From Paulinella micropora (Eukaryota; Cercozoa; Imbricatea; Euglyphida), in NCBI GenBank assembly GCA_009731375.1, contig BJOX01000080.1, positions 1,006,609-1,029,657 of the forward strand: a DNA stretch of 23,049 nucleotides, given 5' to 3'. Below are positions 6,802 to 14,690 of this stretch, piece by piece. Position 1 is the stretch's first letter, and every line of letters begins with the position of its first letter. Below the pieces are notes generated by a model. That model was given only the letters and a program-made list of their open reading frames with translations, had not been told where the DNA came from and searched no databases. The position numbers and the translations under genes were made by a program.

Positions 6802-8634
6802 ATGCTAGGAAGTCCGTATGCTACACCGTTGGGTGGTAGTGTCGGAGGCTTGAGGATGCCTCCGTCGGTTGGTCTACGCAGGATGGGGCTGACATCAGCC
6901 TTGGGAACGAGTTCTTTGTCTTCAGGAGGGGTTACTGCTATGCTTGTTGGAACACCTGCTCGTCTCATGGACGATTTACAGGCGATTTGGCAAGCTCGTC
7001 TGACTGGGGACAGTTGGGCTGATCAGCTTCCGTCGATAAAGGCAGCTCAGACTGTCAAGACAGTCGTCGATGCCTTGGGAACTGGACAAGGAGTTAATCG
7101 AGATGTGTGGTTTACAATTGTAGTGTGACAGACTACAGTGGCTAACGTCGTGGTGGCAGCTGAGATGGTTGTTCAAATCTCAGAAGCTGTGGGGATGGGA
7201 ACTCCATATTGGACTCCTGAGAAGTTGGCAGTGTCCAGACTGATGGCTTCTACCGACGGTCCAAACGGAGGTATGGAATGTTGTTGCCTTGAGTATGGGA
7301 TTATTCAAGGATTTCTACAAGCAACATGGGCAACCTCTGTATGACTTGATTGGTTGAAGCTTGGGAGGTCTTAGAGGAAGGACATCCCAAGTGGGAGGAA
7401 GTGCAAACTTTCGCTCTTTTTCATGGTCGAGCGTGGGAAGGCAGTGTCATCCACTGTGTACGCAATGGGAAATCTCATTTTTCGTCCTCCGGGCGTATCG
7501 GTGAATGTCGCCTCGATGGACGACGTTCTCACCAAACTCTTCGACCCAATGGATCAGCTTTGGAACACAAGGGATGGAAGTGGGAATCTTCCCAGTTGGG
7601 CTTCCGTGACGGCCTCTCAGAAGCTCGATACAGTGGAGCAACTGCTGGTGGCAGATTCGATTGCTTTCATTGCTAGGGCTTTTGCTCATTTTGCTATTGC
7701 TTGGAATCAGCAAGATGCTCGCAGAAAGCAGGAGGTCTCCTCTTGGACTCGTAAGATCGAGAGGAATGAGGAGGAACGACGTCGTACGGTGGAACGACAT
7801 CAGAAAGACTTGGACCGTCTTCTGGGCGATCAAAAGGCTTTCTCCATTGATGTCAACAAGACATCGGACACGAAACATGTTGCTGATATTCATGCTTGGC
7901 TGGCAGAAGTGCGTCGAGTCTGTCGCTCGGCAGGGATTGCACTGCCCGAGGACTGGGTTGCCATCGTGGCGAACAGGTTTTTTCGTTTTCAATCGGCTGT
8001 TGACAACGAATGGATCTCGAAGAGTGAGGAATGAAGCACTCACTGGGAGCAGCTCAAGCTTTTGAGATCGGATGCCATGTGTGTGGAGAGCATAGGTCTC
8101 ATGCTCAGGAGCAAGAAGAGTTTCCATTCTTTTTCGTCGAAGAATCAGGAGGTGGATCAGCTTAAGAATGAAGCCAAGTGGACGCTGGCAAAGAAGCCAG
8201 TATTGCACTATGGGTTTCAGCGAGTGATGGACATGACCATCATACTCTCAATGGCTGAGGCCTTTAAGGCGGTAGCTGAGGTTCTCTTCGACAAAGAGAA
8301 TGCTACTTTCGCTAAGTTAGTCAAGGAGCTCCAAGGGAATACGGAGCTGTGGGCGTCCATGAAGGTGGACAATGTAGACGCCAGCCCGGAGATATGGAAT
8401 GTCGAGGACGACATGGTTGGTCGAGCAATGCGTTGCGTGCAGAAGACCATTGTTGATGGATGGAAATACACTGGTCCTAAGCCTCAACTCTCCCTCAAGG
8501 AAATCTACAAATTCTGCAGATTAAAGATCAAGGGGGGCCCTAAGAGCCTAACGATGACGAAGCTTACTGGGGTCAGGGATTCCAGCGAAGGGGCCATCAT
8601 TATTACGGTGATGGTGGTCATCGCGGCCCGGATG
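6802..8634 (+). pseudogene. Element A gag, first part (broken; interrupted by CACTA element)
   Basis: The ATG at 6802 opens a frame with a Gly/Ser-rich start, then helical, charged capsid-like sequence such as DIHAWLAEVRRVCRSAGIAL and WKYTGPKPQLSLKEIYKF. Same-frame TGA stops occur at 7126-7128 and 8032-8034. The best frame shifts near 7270 (and meets another TGA near 7364), returns by about 7423, and shifts again in a G-run near 8535. The last 30 residues become Gly/Tyr/His/Arg-rich (HHYYGDGGHRGPD), as expected for an RNA-binding tail. The reading frame is cut at 8634 by the CACTA insertion and resumes at 13223. There is no sequence-level match to a named gag family; the call rests on position between leader and pol. 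Confidence 0.55.
8632..8634 (+). repeat. Left target-site duplication (ATG) of the CACTA element
   Basis: ATG immediately precedes CACTATGGGG, and ATG immediately follows CATAGTG at 13220-13222. A 3-bp duplication is the CACTA-superfamily signature. Confidence 0.75.
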
Positions 8635-8652
8635 CACTATGGGGACAAATAC
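8635..8652 (+). repeat. Left terminal inverted repeat of the CACTA element
   Basis: CACTATGGGGACAAATAC, the inverse of 13203-13219 apart from one extra G. Confidence 0.85.
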
Positions 8653-8660
8653 TCAAAGTT

Positions 8661-9088
8661 ATGTCTAGTGGCTGGGAATTATTAGCTAATTGGAATTATT
8701 TTAAGTTATTCGAAATCATTTCCAGTGTACAAAATATTTTCCAGTGGCTAGAAATTGTTTCCAGCGTTCAGAATTATTTCCAGTATCCAAAATAATTTCC
8801 AGTGTCCAAAATATCTGGAAATAATTTCCAGTAGCCGGATCTACTTCCAGTAGTTGAAAGTATTTCCAGTGGCTGGAAATTATTTCCAGTGATGGGAAAT
8901 TATGTCTAGTGGCTGGAAATATTTTCCAGTGGTTGGAAATTATTTCTAGTGGCTGGAAATTATTTCCGGTGCCTTAGATGGCTCAAAATTATTTCCAGTG
9001 GCTGGAAACTATTTCCAGTGGCTGGAAAATTTTCTAGTGGCTGGAAATTATTTCTAGTGGCTGGAAATTATTTCCAGTGGCTGGAAAC
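8661..9088. repeat. Left subterminal array of TTTCCAGtggCTGGAAA repeats
   Basis: Roughly 18-20 complete or degenerate units occur, most separated by AATTA so the period is about 20 bp. Arms TTTCCAG/CTGGAAA are inverted copies, and the 3-bp centre is mostly TGG on the plus strand. Degenerate versions (TTCCAGTGTCC, TTCCAGTAGCC) occur towards the middle. This is the expected position of transposase-binding repeats. Confidence 0.85.
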
Positions 9089-9254
9089 GTTATTAATAGT
9101 CCGGGTTCCGGCCGGGAGGTTACATTAATAAGTACAAAGCTATTGAAACAAAGCAAAATTTAATAGAATAGCACGTACTTTAATCGCAATCATAATTTTT
9201 TTGCGGTTAAAGTACGTTATACGTACGTACTAGCAACAATAATATTATTACCTA
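9089..9254. other. AT-rich interior with a 17-bp-stem hairpin
   Basis: No gene. ACGTACTTTAATCGCAA (9173-9189) and TTGCGGTTAAAGTACGT (9201-9217) pair at 16 of 17 positions around an 11-base loop, and ACGTACGTAC follows. CGCAATCATAA of the hairpin recurs at about 9260. Confidence 0.6.
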
Positions 9255-9473
9255 TCAAACGCAATCATAACTTATACTTTTGTTGTAACGTTTAGCAAAG
9301 CTTAGCACTCTCTCCCAGCTTTCCTGTGCGAACCTTTTACCATTGTGTTGCTGCCTGACTCCATCGTCAAAGATTTCTGTCCCCAATCTAAAGTCCCAAT
9401 CCTGCACTTTGCCAGTGTAGGCATCTTTCTTCTCTTTCACATTGGTAAATATGAGTGTATAGTCCTTCAACGA
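9255..9473 (-). CDS. Possible last exon of an interior CACTA-borne gene (unrecognised)
   Basis: This minus-strand open segment begins just after a pyrimidine-rich acceptor (TTGTTTTCAG, plus 9474-9483) and encodes about 72 residues ending at the stop 9255-9257. They include VQDWDFRLGTEIFDDGVRQQ and FAQESWERVLSFAKRY. The residue mix looks like a globular protein and not a repeat artefact. The frame also stays open upstream to 9581. I do not recognise the family. It could be a captured host exon or a decayed accessory gene of the transposon. Confidence 0.3.
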   Translation of the reverse strand, partial: SLKDYTLIFTNVKEKKDAYTGKVQDWDFRLGTEIFDDGVRQQHNGKRFAQESWERVLSFAKRYNKSISYDCV

Positions 9474-9599
9474 CTGAAAACAAGGATAGAAAATGGGAGG
9501 TTTGGCGGGAAATGAATTTATTGCTGTGTAATCGTTACCCCAAAGATGAACCATGTGCCATAGAAGAGACCGGCACCACATTAGAGCTACCTAACATAC

Positions 9600-9896
9600 T
9601 TTCCGCTTCAGCAACAGGCACAGAAGTCTGTTTTCTTTTTCTTGGCCCGTGTAAAACGTTGTCCAAACAAACATTAGCTTGTTTGTGAGAGCGCCAGTTC
9701 GCGCTGTTGTTTACATTGTAGTCAGCGAGAAAGGATGAGTCTACCTTTCTGCCTGCAGAATCCTCCTTCGTAGGAACTTCCACGGGCAGACAAGGTCGCA
9801 GATACTCCACGACGTATCCCTTTTTCCACTCCTGATCACCTGTCATTGGCAAGGAAAACATACGCCAACATTGTCCCTGCCAGTGAGAGCAAGTCT
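9600..9896 (-). CDS. Possible upstream exon of an interior CACTA-borne gene (unrecognised)
   Basis: It is preceded on the minus strand by TTTATTCAG (an acceptor-like site, plus 9897-9905) and followed by GTATGT (donor-like, 9594-9599). The roughly 99 codons include HWQGQCWRMFSLPMTGD, EWKKGYVVEYLRPCLPVEVP and a basic HGPRKRKQ stretch that may be a nuclear signal. Joining at GTATGT would not keep frame with the 9473 exon, so the true donor is uncertain or the gene is broken. No family recognised. Confidence 0.3.
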
Positions 9897-9964
9897 GAAT
9901 AAACAACAGAAGAAAATTAATGTATGTGTGCGTGTATATGACAAATACAGATGATCAGAACTGC

Positions 9965-10024
9965 AAATATTTCCAGTGGCTAGAAATATTTCCAGCCACT
10001 GGAAATATTTCCAGTGGCTGGAAC
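9965..10024. repeat. Three TTTCCAG-nnn-CTGGAAA repeats inside the element
   Basis: The units alternate in centre orientation (TGG, CCA, TGG). They lie in what would be an intron of the minus-strand coding-like segments. Confidence 0.8.
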
Positions 10025-10039
10025 TTCCACATAGACAAG

Positions 10040-10049
10040 CGAGCGAGCG

Positions 10050-10103
<54 letters not shown>

Positions 10104-10128
10104 GGAGAGACAGAGAGAGAGAGAGAGA
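10040..10128. repeat. (GCGA)n/(GA)n microsatellite
   Basis: GCGAGCGA units pass into a long GA dinucleotide run with a few CAGA interruptions. Confidence 0.95.
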
Positions 10129-10129
10129 C

Positions 10130-10460
10130 CCGTCCTCTTCTTCACTATCTGAGTCCCAGTAACTCTCCAGCTCTTCCTCCGTCCGCGTCTCCAATGTAGG
10201 CAACATCTCCCAGGCGACGCTCTCTCGCCAATACCAAACCTTGTTGCTGTCAGCGGGCTGCTCGTCGCAGTAGGACGAAATAAATATCTACTGCCATCAT
10301 TGCGCGCTTCAGGCGGCTGGCGGCATGGAAAACCTTCTTCAACTTGCCAGCGTTGATAGTGCTGGTGAAGAGTTTGCGCTTGCAGTCGTCGCTACCCGTC
10401 CACATCTCTCTTAGTCGCTTGATAAGACGTGGACACTCTTCCTCCCCCATGCCGGCGAAA
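10130..10460 (-). CDS. Possible acidic-tail exon in the CACTA interior (unrecognised, frame-broken)
   Basis: It follows an acceptor-like TGTGTGCAG (plus 10461-10469) on the minus strand. One frame reads CPRLIKRLREMWTGSDDCKR and KLKKVFHAASRLKRAMMAVD to a stop at 10250-10252. Another frame continues with VWYWRESVAWEMLPTLETRT and then an acidic EEELESYWDSDSEEEDG. A frameshift near 10270 would join them, so this may be a decayed exon. The basic helical part followed by an acidic tail would suit a nuclear protein, but no family is recognised. Confidence 0.28.
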
Positions 10461-10887
10461 CTGCACACAAGACAGGGTATGTGTTGTAATATAATGCATA
10501 TAATTGTAAGACTCTCTCTCTCTCTCTGGTTACCGTATTCGTCTACGATGCAAGGGTGTTCATCTATTGCGCAGAACTTACCCCCAGTGAAGCTCTTATA
10601 CTTGCGGCAGCGGGCACTGCCACATCAGACCACACTTCCGCTGGCTGATGCCCCCTTTAGCTTCCAGCGCCCGGTTCAGGCCCTCCTGGTTTTCCGCTGC
10701 TTTGTCACTCGGACCTTGGTCCTGTAGGACTTCCTCATGCACAGAACACAAAGAATTTGAAAGCGATGCAGCACTTCATCTGCCAGCAGAAGTGTGGTCT
10801 GCTATATGGTCACCCTGCACTGCCTACTGTCCCCTTCGGTCTGCTCTTTCTCTCTCTTCAGCCTGCACTGCCTACTGTCCCCTTCGG

Positions 10888-10929
<42 letters not shown>

Positions 10930-10930
10930 G
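10461..10930. other. CACTA interior, no confident gene
   Basis: Fragments on the minus strand such as CRKYKSFTGGKFCAIDEHPC near 10545-10605 look protein-like but are short and bounded by stops. A short motif CTGCACTGCCTACTGTCCCC occurs twice (about 10815 and 10863). A CT run ends the stretch at 10895-10928. Confidence 0.35.
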
Positions 10931-11094
10931 AAATATTTCCAGTGGGTGGAAATATTTCCAGTGGCTGGAAATATTTCCAGTGGCTGGAAATGTTTCCAGT
11001 GGCTGGAAACATTTCCAGTGGATGGAAATATTTCCAGTGGCTGGAAATATTTCCAGTGGCTGGAAATATTTCCAGTGGCTGGAAATATTTGCAG
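10931..11094. repeat. Tandem array of 8 near-palindromic units, 19-bp period
   Basis: Perfectly phased TTTCCAGTGGCTGGAAA units share ATAT linkers, giving a 19-bp period. Variants are GGG, GGA and one compensated pair (AAATG/CATTT). All ORFs across it merely translate the repeat (KYFQWLEIF, SGWK). It is the cleanest array in the window and lies in the middle of the element, not at an end. Confidence 0.9.
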
Positions 11095-11099
11095 CTTAA

Positions 11100-11271
11100 T
11101 CCTAAGAGAGAGAAGAGAGAGAAGAGAAAGAAGAGAGAGCGCGCGAGTGAAGGAGAAGGAGAAGGAGAAGAAGGAGGGGGTTGAGGAGAAGAAGGAGGAG
11201 AAGGAGGAGAAGGAGAAAGAGAGAGACAGAGAGAGCGAGAGAGACAGAGACAGAGAGAGAGAGACAGACAC

Positions 11272-11337
<66 letters not shown>

Positions 11338-11406
11338 GCAACCAAGCAACCAAGCAACCAAGCAACCAAGCAACCGACCAACGGACCAACGGATCGACCG
11401 ACCAGA

Positions 11407-11456
<50 letters not shown>

Positions 11457-11572
11457 CAACCAAGCAACCAAGCAACCAAGCAACCAAGCAACCAAGCAAC
11501 CACGCAACCAACCGACCGACCGACCGACCAGAGGGAGAGAGAGAGAGAGAGAGCGAGAGCGAGAGAGAGAGA
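11100..11572. repeat. Compound microsatellite (GA)n-(AGCAACCA)n, duplicated
   Basis: GA/GAGAAG-rich purine DNA leads to two successive modules. Each is (GA)n, then CAAGCAAC octets, then a CGACCGACCAGAGG end (about 11280-11407 and 11408-11530), followed by another GA run. No gene. Confidence 0.9.
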
Positions 11573-12085
11573 GCTTGCCGTTTTAACAACGTCTTAAACG
11601 CTCATTCTCCGCGCTCGCTCGATTCCGCAGCCCCAAAAAACAAAAAACCCTAGTAAAACGCCTGAAAAAAAAACTTACAACAACAGCAGCAACAAGCCAA
11701 CAAGTTGCACATAAGTGATGCAGGAGCTAATTGTTGAATGCATTCCAGTAGTAAAAGGATGTAAAGAGAAACCCACCTTCCATACTGCAAAATGGAGCTG
11801 TTGAGAATTTTGGGGTCGCAAATTTTGGGGTCGCTTGAAACTGAACCAAAAGCACATGGTCAAAAAAGCCGGAACTTCGCACTTCCTGGTTTTTTTTGAA
11901 CAGTGCAATTTTTCTTCCCGATGCCACCGCCCACCTGAAAAATTTTTATTACAGATTATGATAGCGCCTGGCCTGAAACGTCGAATGTAACTTTTCCCTG
12001 GCAGAACGGACTAGCCGTTTTTGCAGGGCAATTGCGCAAAGTTTCGCCGCCAGAATCCTGCCACCAGAAAAATGAGGTGCTTTTC
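11573..12085. other. CACTA interior right of the microsatellites, no confident gene
   Basis: A minus-strand acceptor-like TTTTTCAG precedes GTGGGCGG at about 11935, and a short frame starting ATGGCATCGG... is present, but it is not clearly coding. AAATTTTGGGGTCGC is tandemly doubled near 11805-11835. ACGGACTAGCCGT near 12007 is a near-palindrome. Confidence 0.35.
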
Positions 12086-13198
12086 ACAGTGGTTGGAAAT
12101 ATTTCCAGTGGCTGGAAATTATTTTGTCTATTGTAAATATTTCCAAAATCTAGAAATATTTCCAGCCACCGGAAATAATTTTAGAAGCTGGAAATATTGC
12201 CAGCCACTGGAAATATTTCCAGAAACAGTGAAAATGTTTTCTATATTTCCAGCTACTGGAATATTTCCAGCTACTGCAAATATTTCCACTGGCTGGAAAT
12301 ATTCCCAGTCGCTGGAAATATTTCCAGTGACTGGAATATTTCCAGCCACGGGAAATATTTCTATTGTCTTGAAATCTTTCCAGTAGCTGGAAATATTTCC
12401 AGAAGTTGGAAATATTTCCAGTGACTGGAAATATTGTGTACCTTAGAAATATTTCCAAAATGTAGACATATTTCCAATTGTAGAAGCTGAAAATATTTCC
12501 AGTGACTGGAAATATTTTGTGCCTTGGAAACATTTTGAAAATGTAGACATATTTCCAGCCACTGGAAATAATTTTAGAAGCTGGAAATATTTCCAGCCAC
12601 TGAAAATATTTTCAGAAACTGAAAATATTTTCTATATTTCCAGCTACTGGAATATGTCCAGTAGCTGGAAATATGTCCAGTGGCTGGAAATATTTCCAGT
12701 GACTGGAAATATTTTGTATATTGGAAATATTTCGAAAATGTAGACATATTTCCAGCCACTGGAAATAATTTTAGAATCTGAAAATATTTCTACCCACCGG
12801 AAATATTTCCAGAAACTGAAAATATTTTCTATATTTCCAGCTACTGGAATATTTCCAGCCACTGGAAATATTTCCAGTAGATGGAATATTTCCAGTAGAT
12901 GGAAATATTTCCAGTAGATGGAAATATTTCCAGCAAAAATACATTTCCCGCTATGAAAAAAAAATTTCCAGCCACTGGAAATATTCTCAATATTAGAAAA
13001 TATTTCCAGTACCTGGAAATATTATTTCCAGTGCCCAGAAGTTTTTCCAGTGGCTGGAAATACTATTTCCAGTGTGCAAAATAATTTCCAGTGTTAAAAA
13101 ATTTCTAGCCACTGGAAAGCATTTTAACAGACGGGAAATTCCAGCGGCTGGAAATTTATTTTATACACTGGAAATTATTTCCAGTGCTCTGAAATTAT
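12086..13198. repeat. Right subterminal array of TTTCCAG-nnn-CTGGAAA repeats
   Basis: About 45-50 full or degenerate units lie in 1.1 kb. Unlike the left array, both centre orientations (TGG and CCA) and variants TAG, CTA, TGA occur, and arms are often separated by non-unit linkers. Larger blocks repeat: 'TTTTCTATATTTCCAGCTAC' occurs at about 12236, 12629 and 12826, so the array grew partly by duplication of about 200-390 bp blocks. No real ORF. Confidence 0.85.
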
Positions 13199-13202
13199 TT
13201 TG

Positions 13203-13219
13203 GTATTTGTCCCATAGTG
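13203..13219 (-). repeat. Right terminal inverted repeat of the CACTA element
   Basis: GTATTTGTCCCATAGTG, the inverse of 8635-8652 minus one base, followed by the ATG duplication at 13220-13222. Confidence 0.85.
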
Positions 13220-13222
13220 ATG
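13220..13222 (+). repeat. Right target-site duplication (ATG) of the CACTA element
   Basis: Matches ATG at 8632-8634. Confidence 0.75.
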
Positions 13223-14690
13223 GGTCGGGGCGAAAGGCCTGCCAACAAGAAAGCTGGGCGAGCCCTTTGTATGAAGAGGGCTGCGGCTTTATGGCTCAAG
13301 ACGGGAGCTATGTACAAGGCTGCATGAAGTGGCATCCGGATCATAGGGATAACTCTGTTCAGAAGGAGGTTTTGGAAAGGGTACGCCACGATTGGCCTGT
13401 GAGTCCTTTCCGAAAGCTGCTTGATACGGGCAAGTACCGGGAAGAGCTCGGCAACTTTCTTAAGCGTGATAAGAAGGCGTATGAATCAAAAGGATGGATC
13501 GATCCTGGGGATAAACCTTACATGAGGGGTGATTGGGAGAAGTACAACGTATGGAACCCACTCAATTCATATGAGGGGGACGCACCGGTATCGTTTGGAA
13601 GGGATGACCCTCAGAAATGGGGTTCCAACTTTGATGATCCCTCTTGGGCGTACAAGGGGCCAGCGTCGAGCTCTGATGGGTGTCGAGAGCGTCGCCTCGC
13701 AAGGTCGATGGATCGGCGTAGCCGTTCGCGATAGCGGGGTCGTCGAAGCGAAGGCGGCAGTAACAATCAAGGATCGGGAGGGCGATCTCGCTATGATAGG
13801 GATCGGGGAGGCTACGACCGAGAGCGGGGCTCGAGGGAGCGTGCACGGTCACCGCCGCGAGATCGTGATCGATCAAGGTCCAGGGAGCGTCCGGGCTCAA
13901 ATCGGTGCCAACATGATGGTACTGGTATGGGGAATACCCCTTATGCTGGTGCAAATGCTTACGGGGGGGGCCCGGGAAGCTTTCCCCCAATGCAATTGCA
14001 GTCGGCGGCGGGAGCCACTGGTGTTTATTACACCCATCAGCTGCCGATGCAACAGTTGCCGGCGGGGTACGGGCAGGCGGTACAGCAGTACTATGCCCCA
14101 CCGCCACAGCAGCAAGAGCCTTCGTATGTCCCACCACCATATATTCCGCCTCCAGCTTTTCAACCTGCGGGAGGTATGGGGGGGGAATCAAGGATCGCCG
14201 GGAATGCAGTCGCAGTCGAAACACCAGGCGCAGAGTATGGCGTTTGGAATAACGCCATTGGACACTCTGATGGGTGTGCAGGGCAAGGCTCAGGAAACGC
14301 GGGCTCGGGAACAGCTAATGCGGGAGCAGCAACAGGTGCCTGACGCGGAAGTCAGGACGAAGGATAAGTCGGGTGAGTTGCCTGTCAGCCACGGAGGCGA
14401 CGAGGTTGCTCATGACTTGTCATGTGATGATAGGACTCGCGCAAGGACGCGGCGGGTTGAGGAACCGACACTAAGTTTGGCCTCGGAGGTCCAGGGTAGA
14501 CAGGATACGAAGGTTGAGGACCTTGATAGTCACAGGGACACGTTGAGTCCAGTGATGAGTAGAGGTACGGACCTTGATAGTGTTGTCGCGGAAAACGCGC
14601 TTAAGGATAAATATTTTGGTGGTTGCGAAGCACTTTCGGCGGATGGGTGTGGCCCGGGGAAAGCTGAATTGCCTTTGCTTTTCACTAAAA
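13223..14690 (+). pseudogene. Element A gag, second part, and gag-pol linker (broken)
   Basis: The frame resumes directly after the CACTA element (DGSGRKACQQESW). A Cys/His-containing stretch (C-x14-C-x11-C-x4-H-x2-H, ending GCMKWHPDH) could bind zinc but is not a classical CCHC knuckle. Then come a W/D-rich region, an Arg/Ser/Gly-rich block (DRDRGGYDRERGSRERARSP) and a Pro/Gln/Tyr-rich block (QQYYAPPPQQQEPSYVPPPY), both disordered and RNA-binding in style. An in-frame TAG (13732-13734) splits the RS block; the same frame continues open to 14343. In the 8-G run at 14178-14185 the plausible frame shifts and goes on through a charged linker to about 14688. This reads as nucleocapsid plus linker of a dead element. 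Confidence 0.55.

Larger units (their letters stand above)
8635..13219. mobile_element. CACTA (En/Spm-type) DNA transposon, 4585 bp, apparently non-autonomous
   Basis: The left end CACTATGGGGACAAATAC (8635-8652) and right end GTATTTGTCCCATAGTG (13203-13219) are inverted copies with one G indel. The similarity continues weakly for about 10 more bases. The ends start with CACTA, are flanked by ATG/ATG, and removing the element with one ATG joins the gag reading frame exactly (codons ...CCG GAT GGG TCG...). Subterminal arrays of a 17-bp near-palindrome fill about 430 bp inside the left end and 1.1 kb inside the right end, as CACTA elements carry subterminal transposase-binding repeats. The interior has minus-strand coding-like segments and GA/CAAC-type microsatellites but no recognised CACTA transposase domain, so it probably moves in trans or is dead. 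Confidence 0.85.

Noticed and set aside
7447-8208. 253-codon minus-strand ORF
   Set aside because: Antisense to the gag frame of element A; no protein-like motif and low plausibility beside the plus-strand capsid-like helices.
10931-11094. CRISPR-like regular array
   Set aside because: Units are contiguous dyads without unique spacers, and the context is a eukaryotic transposon.
10648-11653. Long ORFs on both strands with repeated KYFQWLEIF/SGWK and SLSLS or RERERE strings
   Set aside because: They translate the 19-bp dyad array and GA microsatellites in all frames; the peptide periodicity is the DNA repeat.
12021-13084. ORFs on both strands rich in 'YFQ..EIFP.AGNIS'
   Set aside because: Translations of the right subterminal array, present in several frames at once.
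13562-14224. 220-codon minus-strand ORF in element A gag
   Set aside because: Antisense shadow of GC-rich gag sequence; the plus strand is supported by continuity across the CACTA insertion and into pol.
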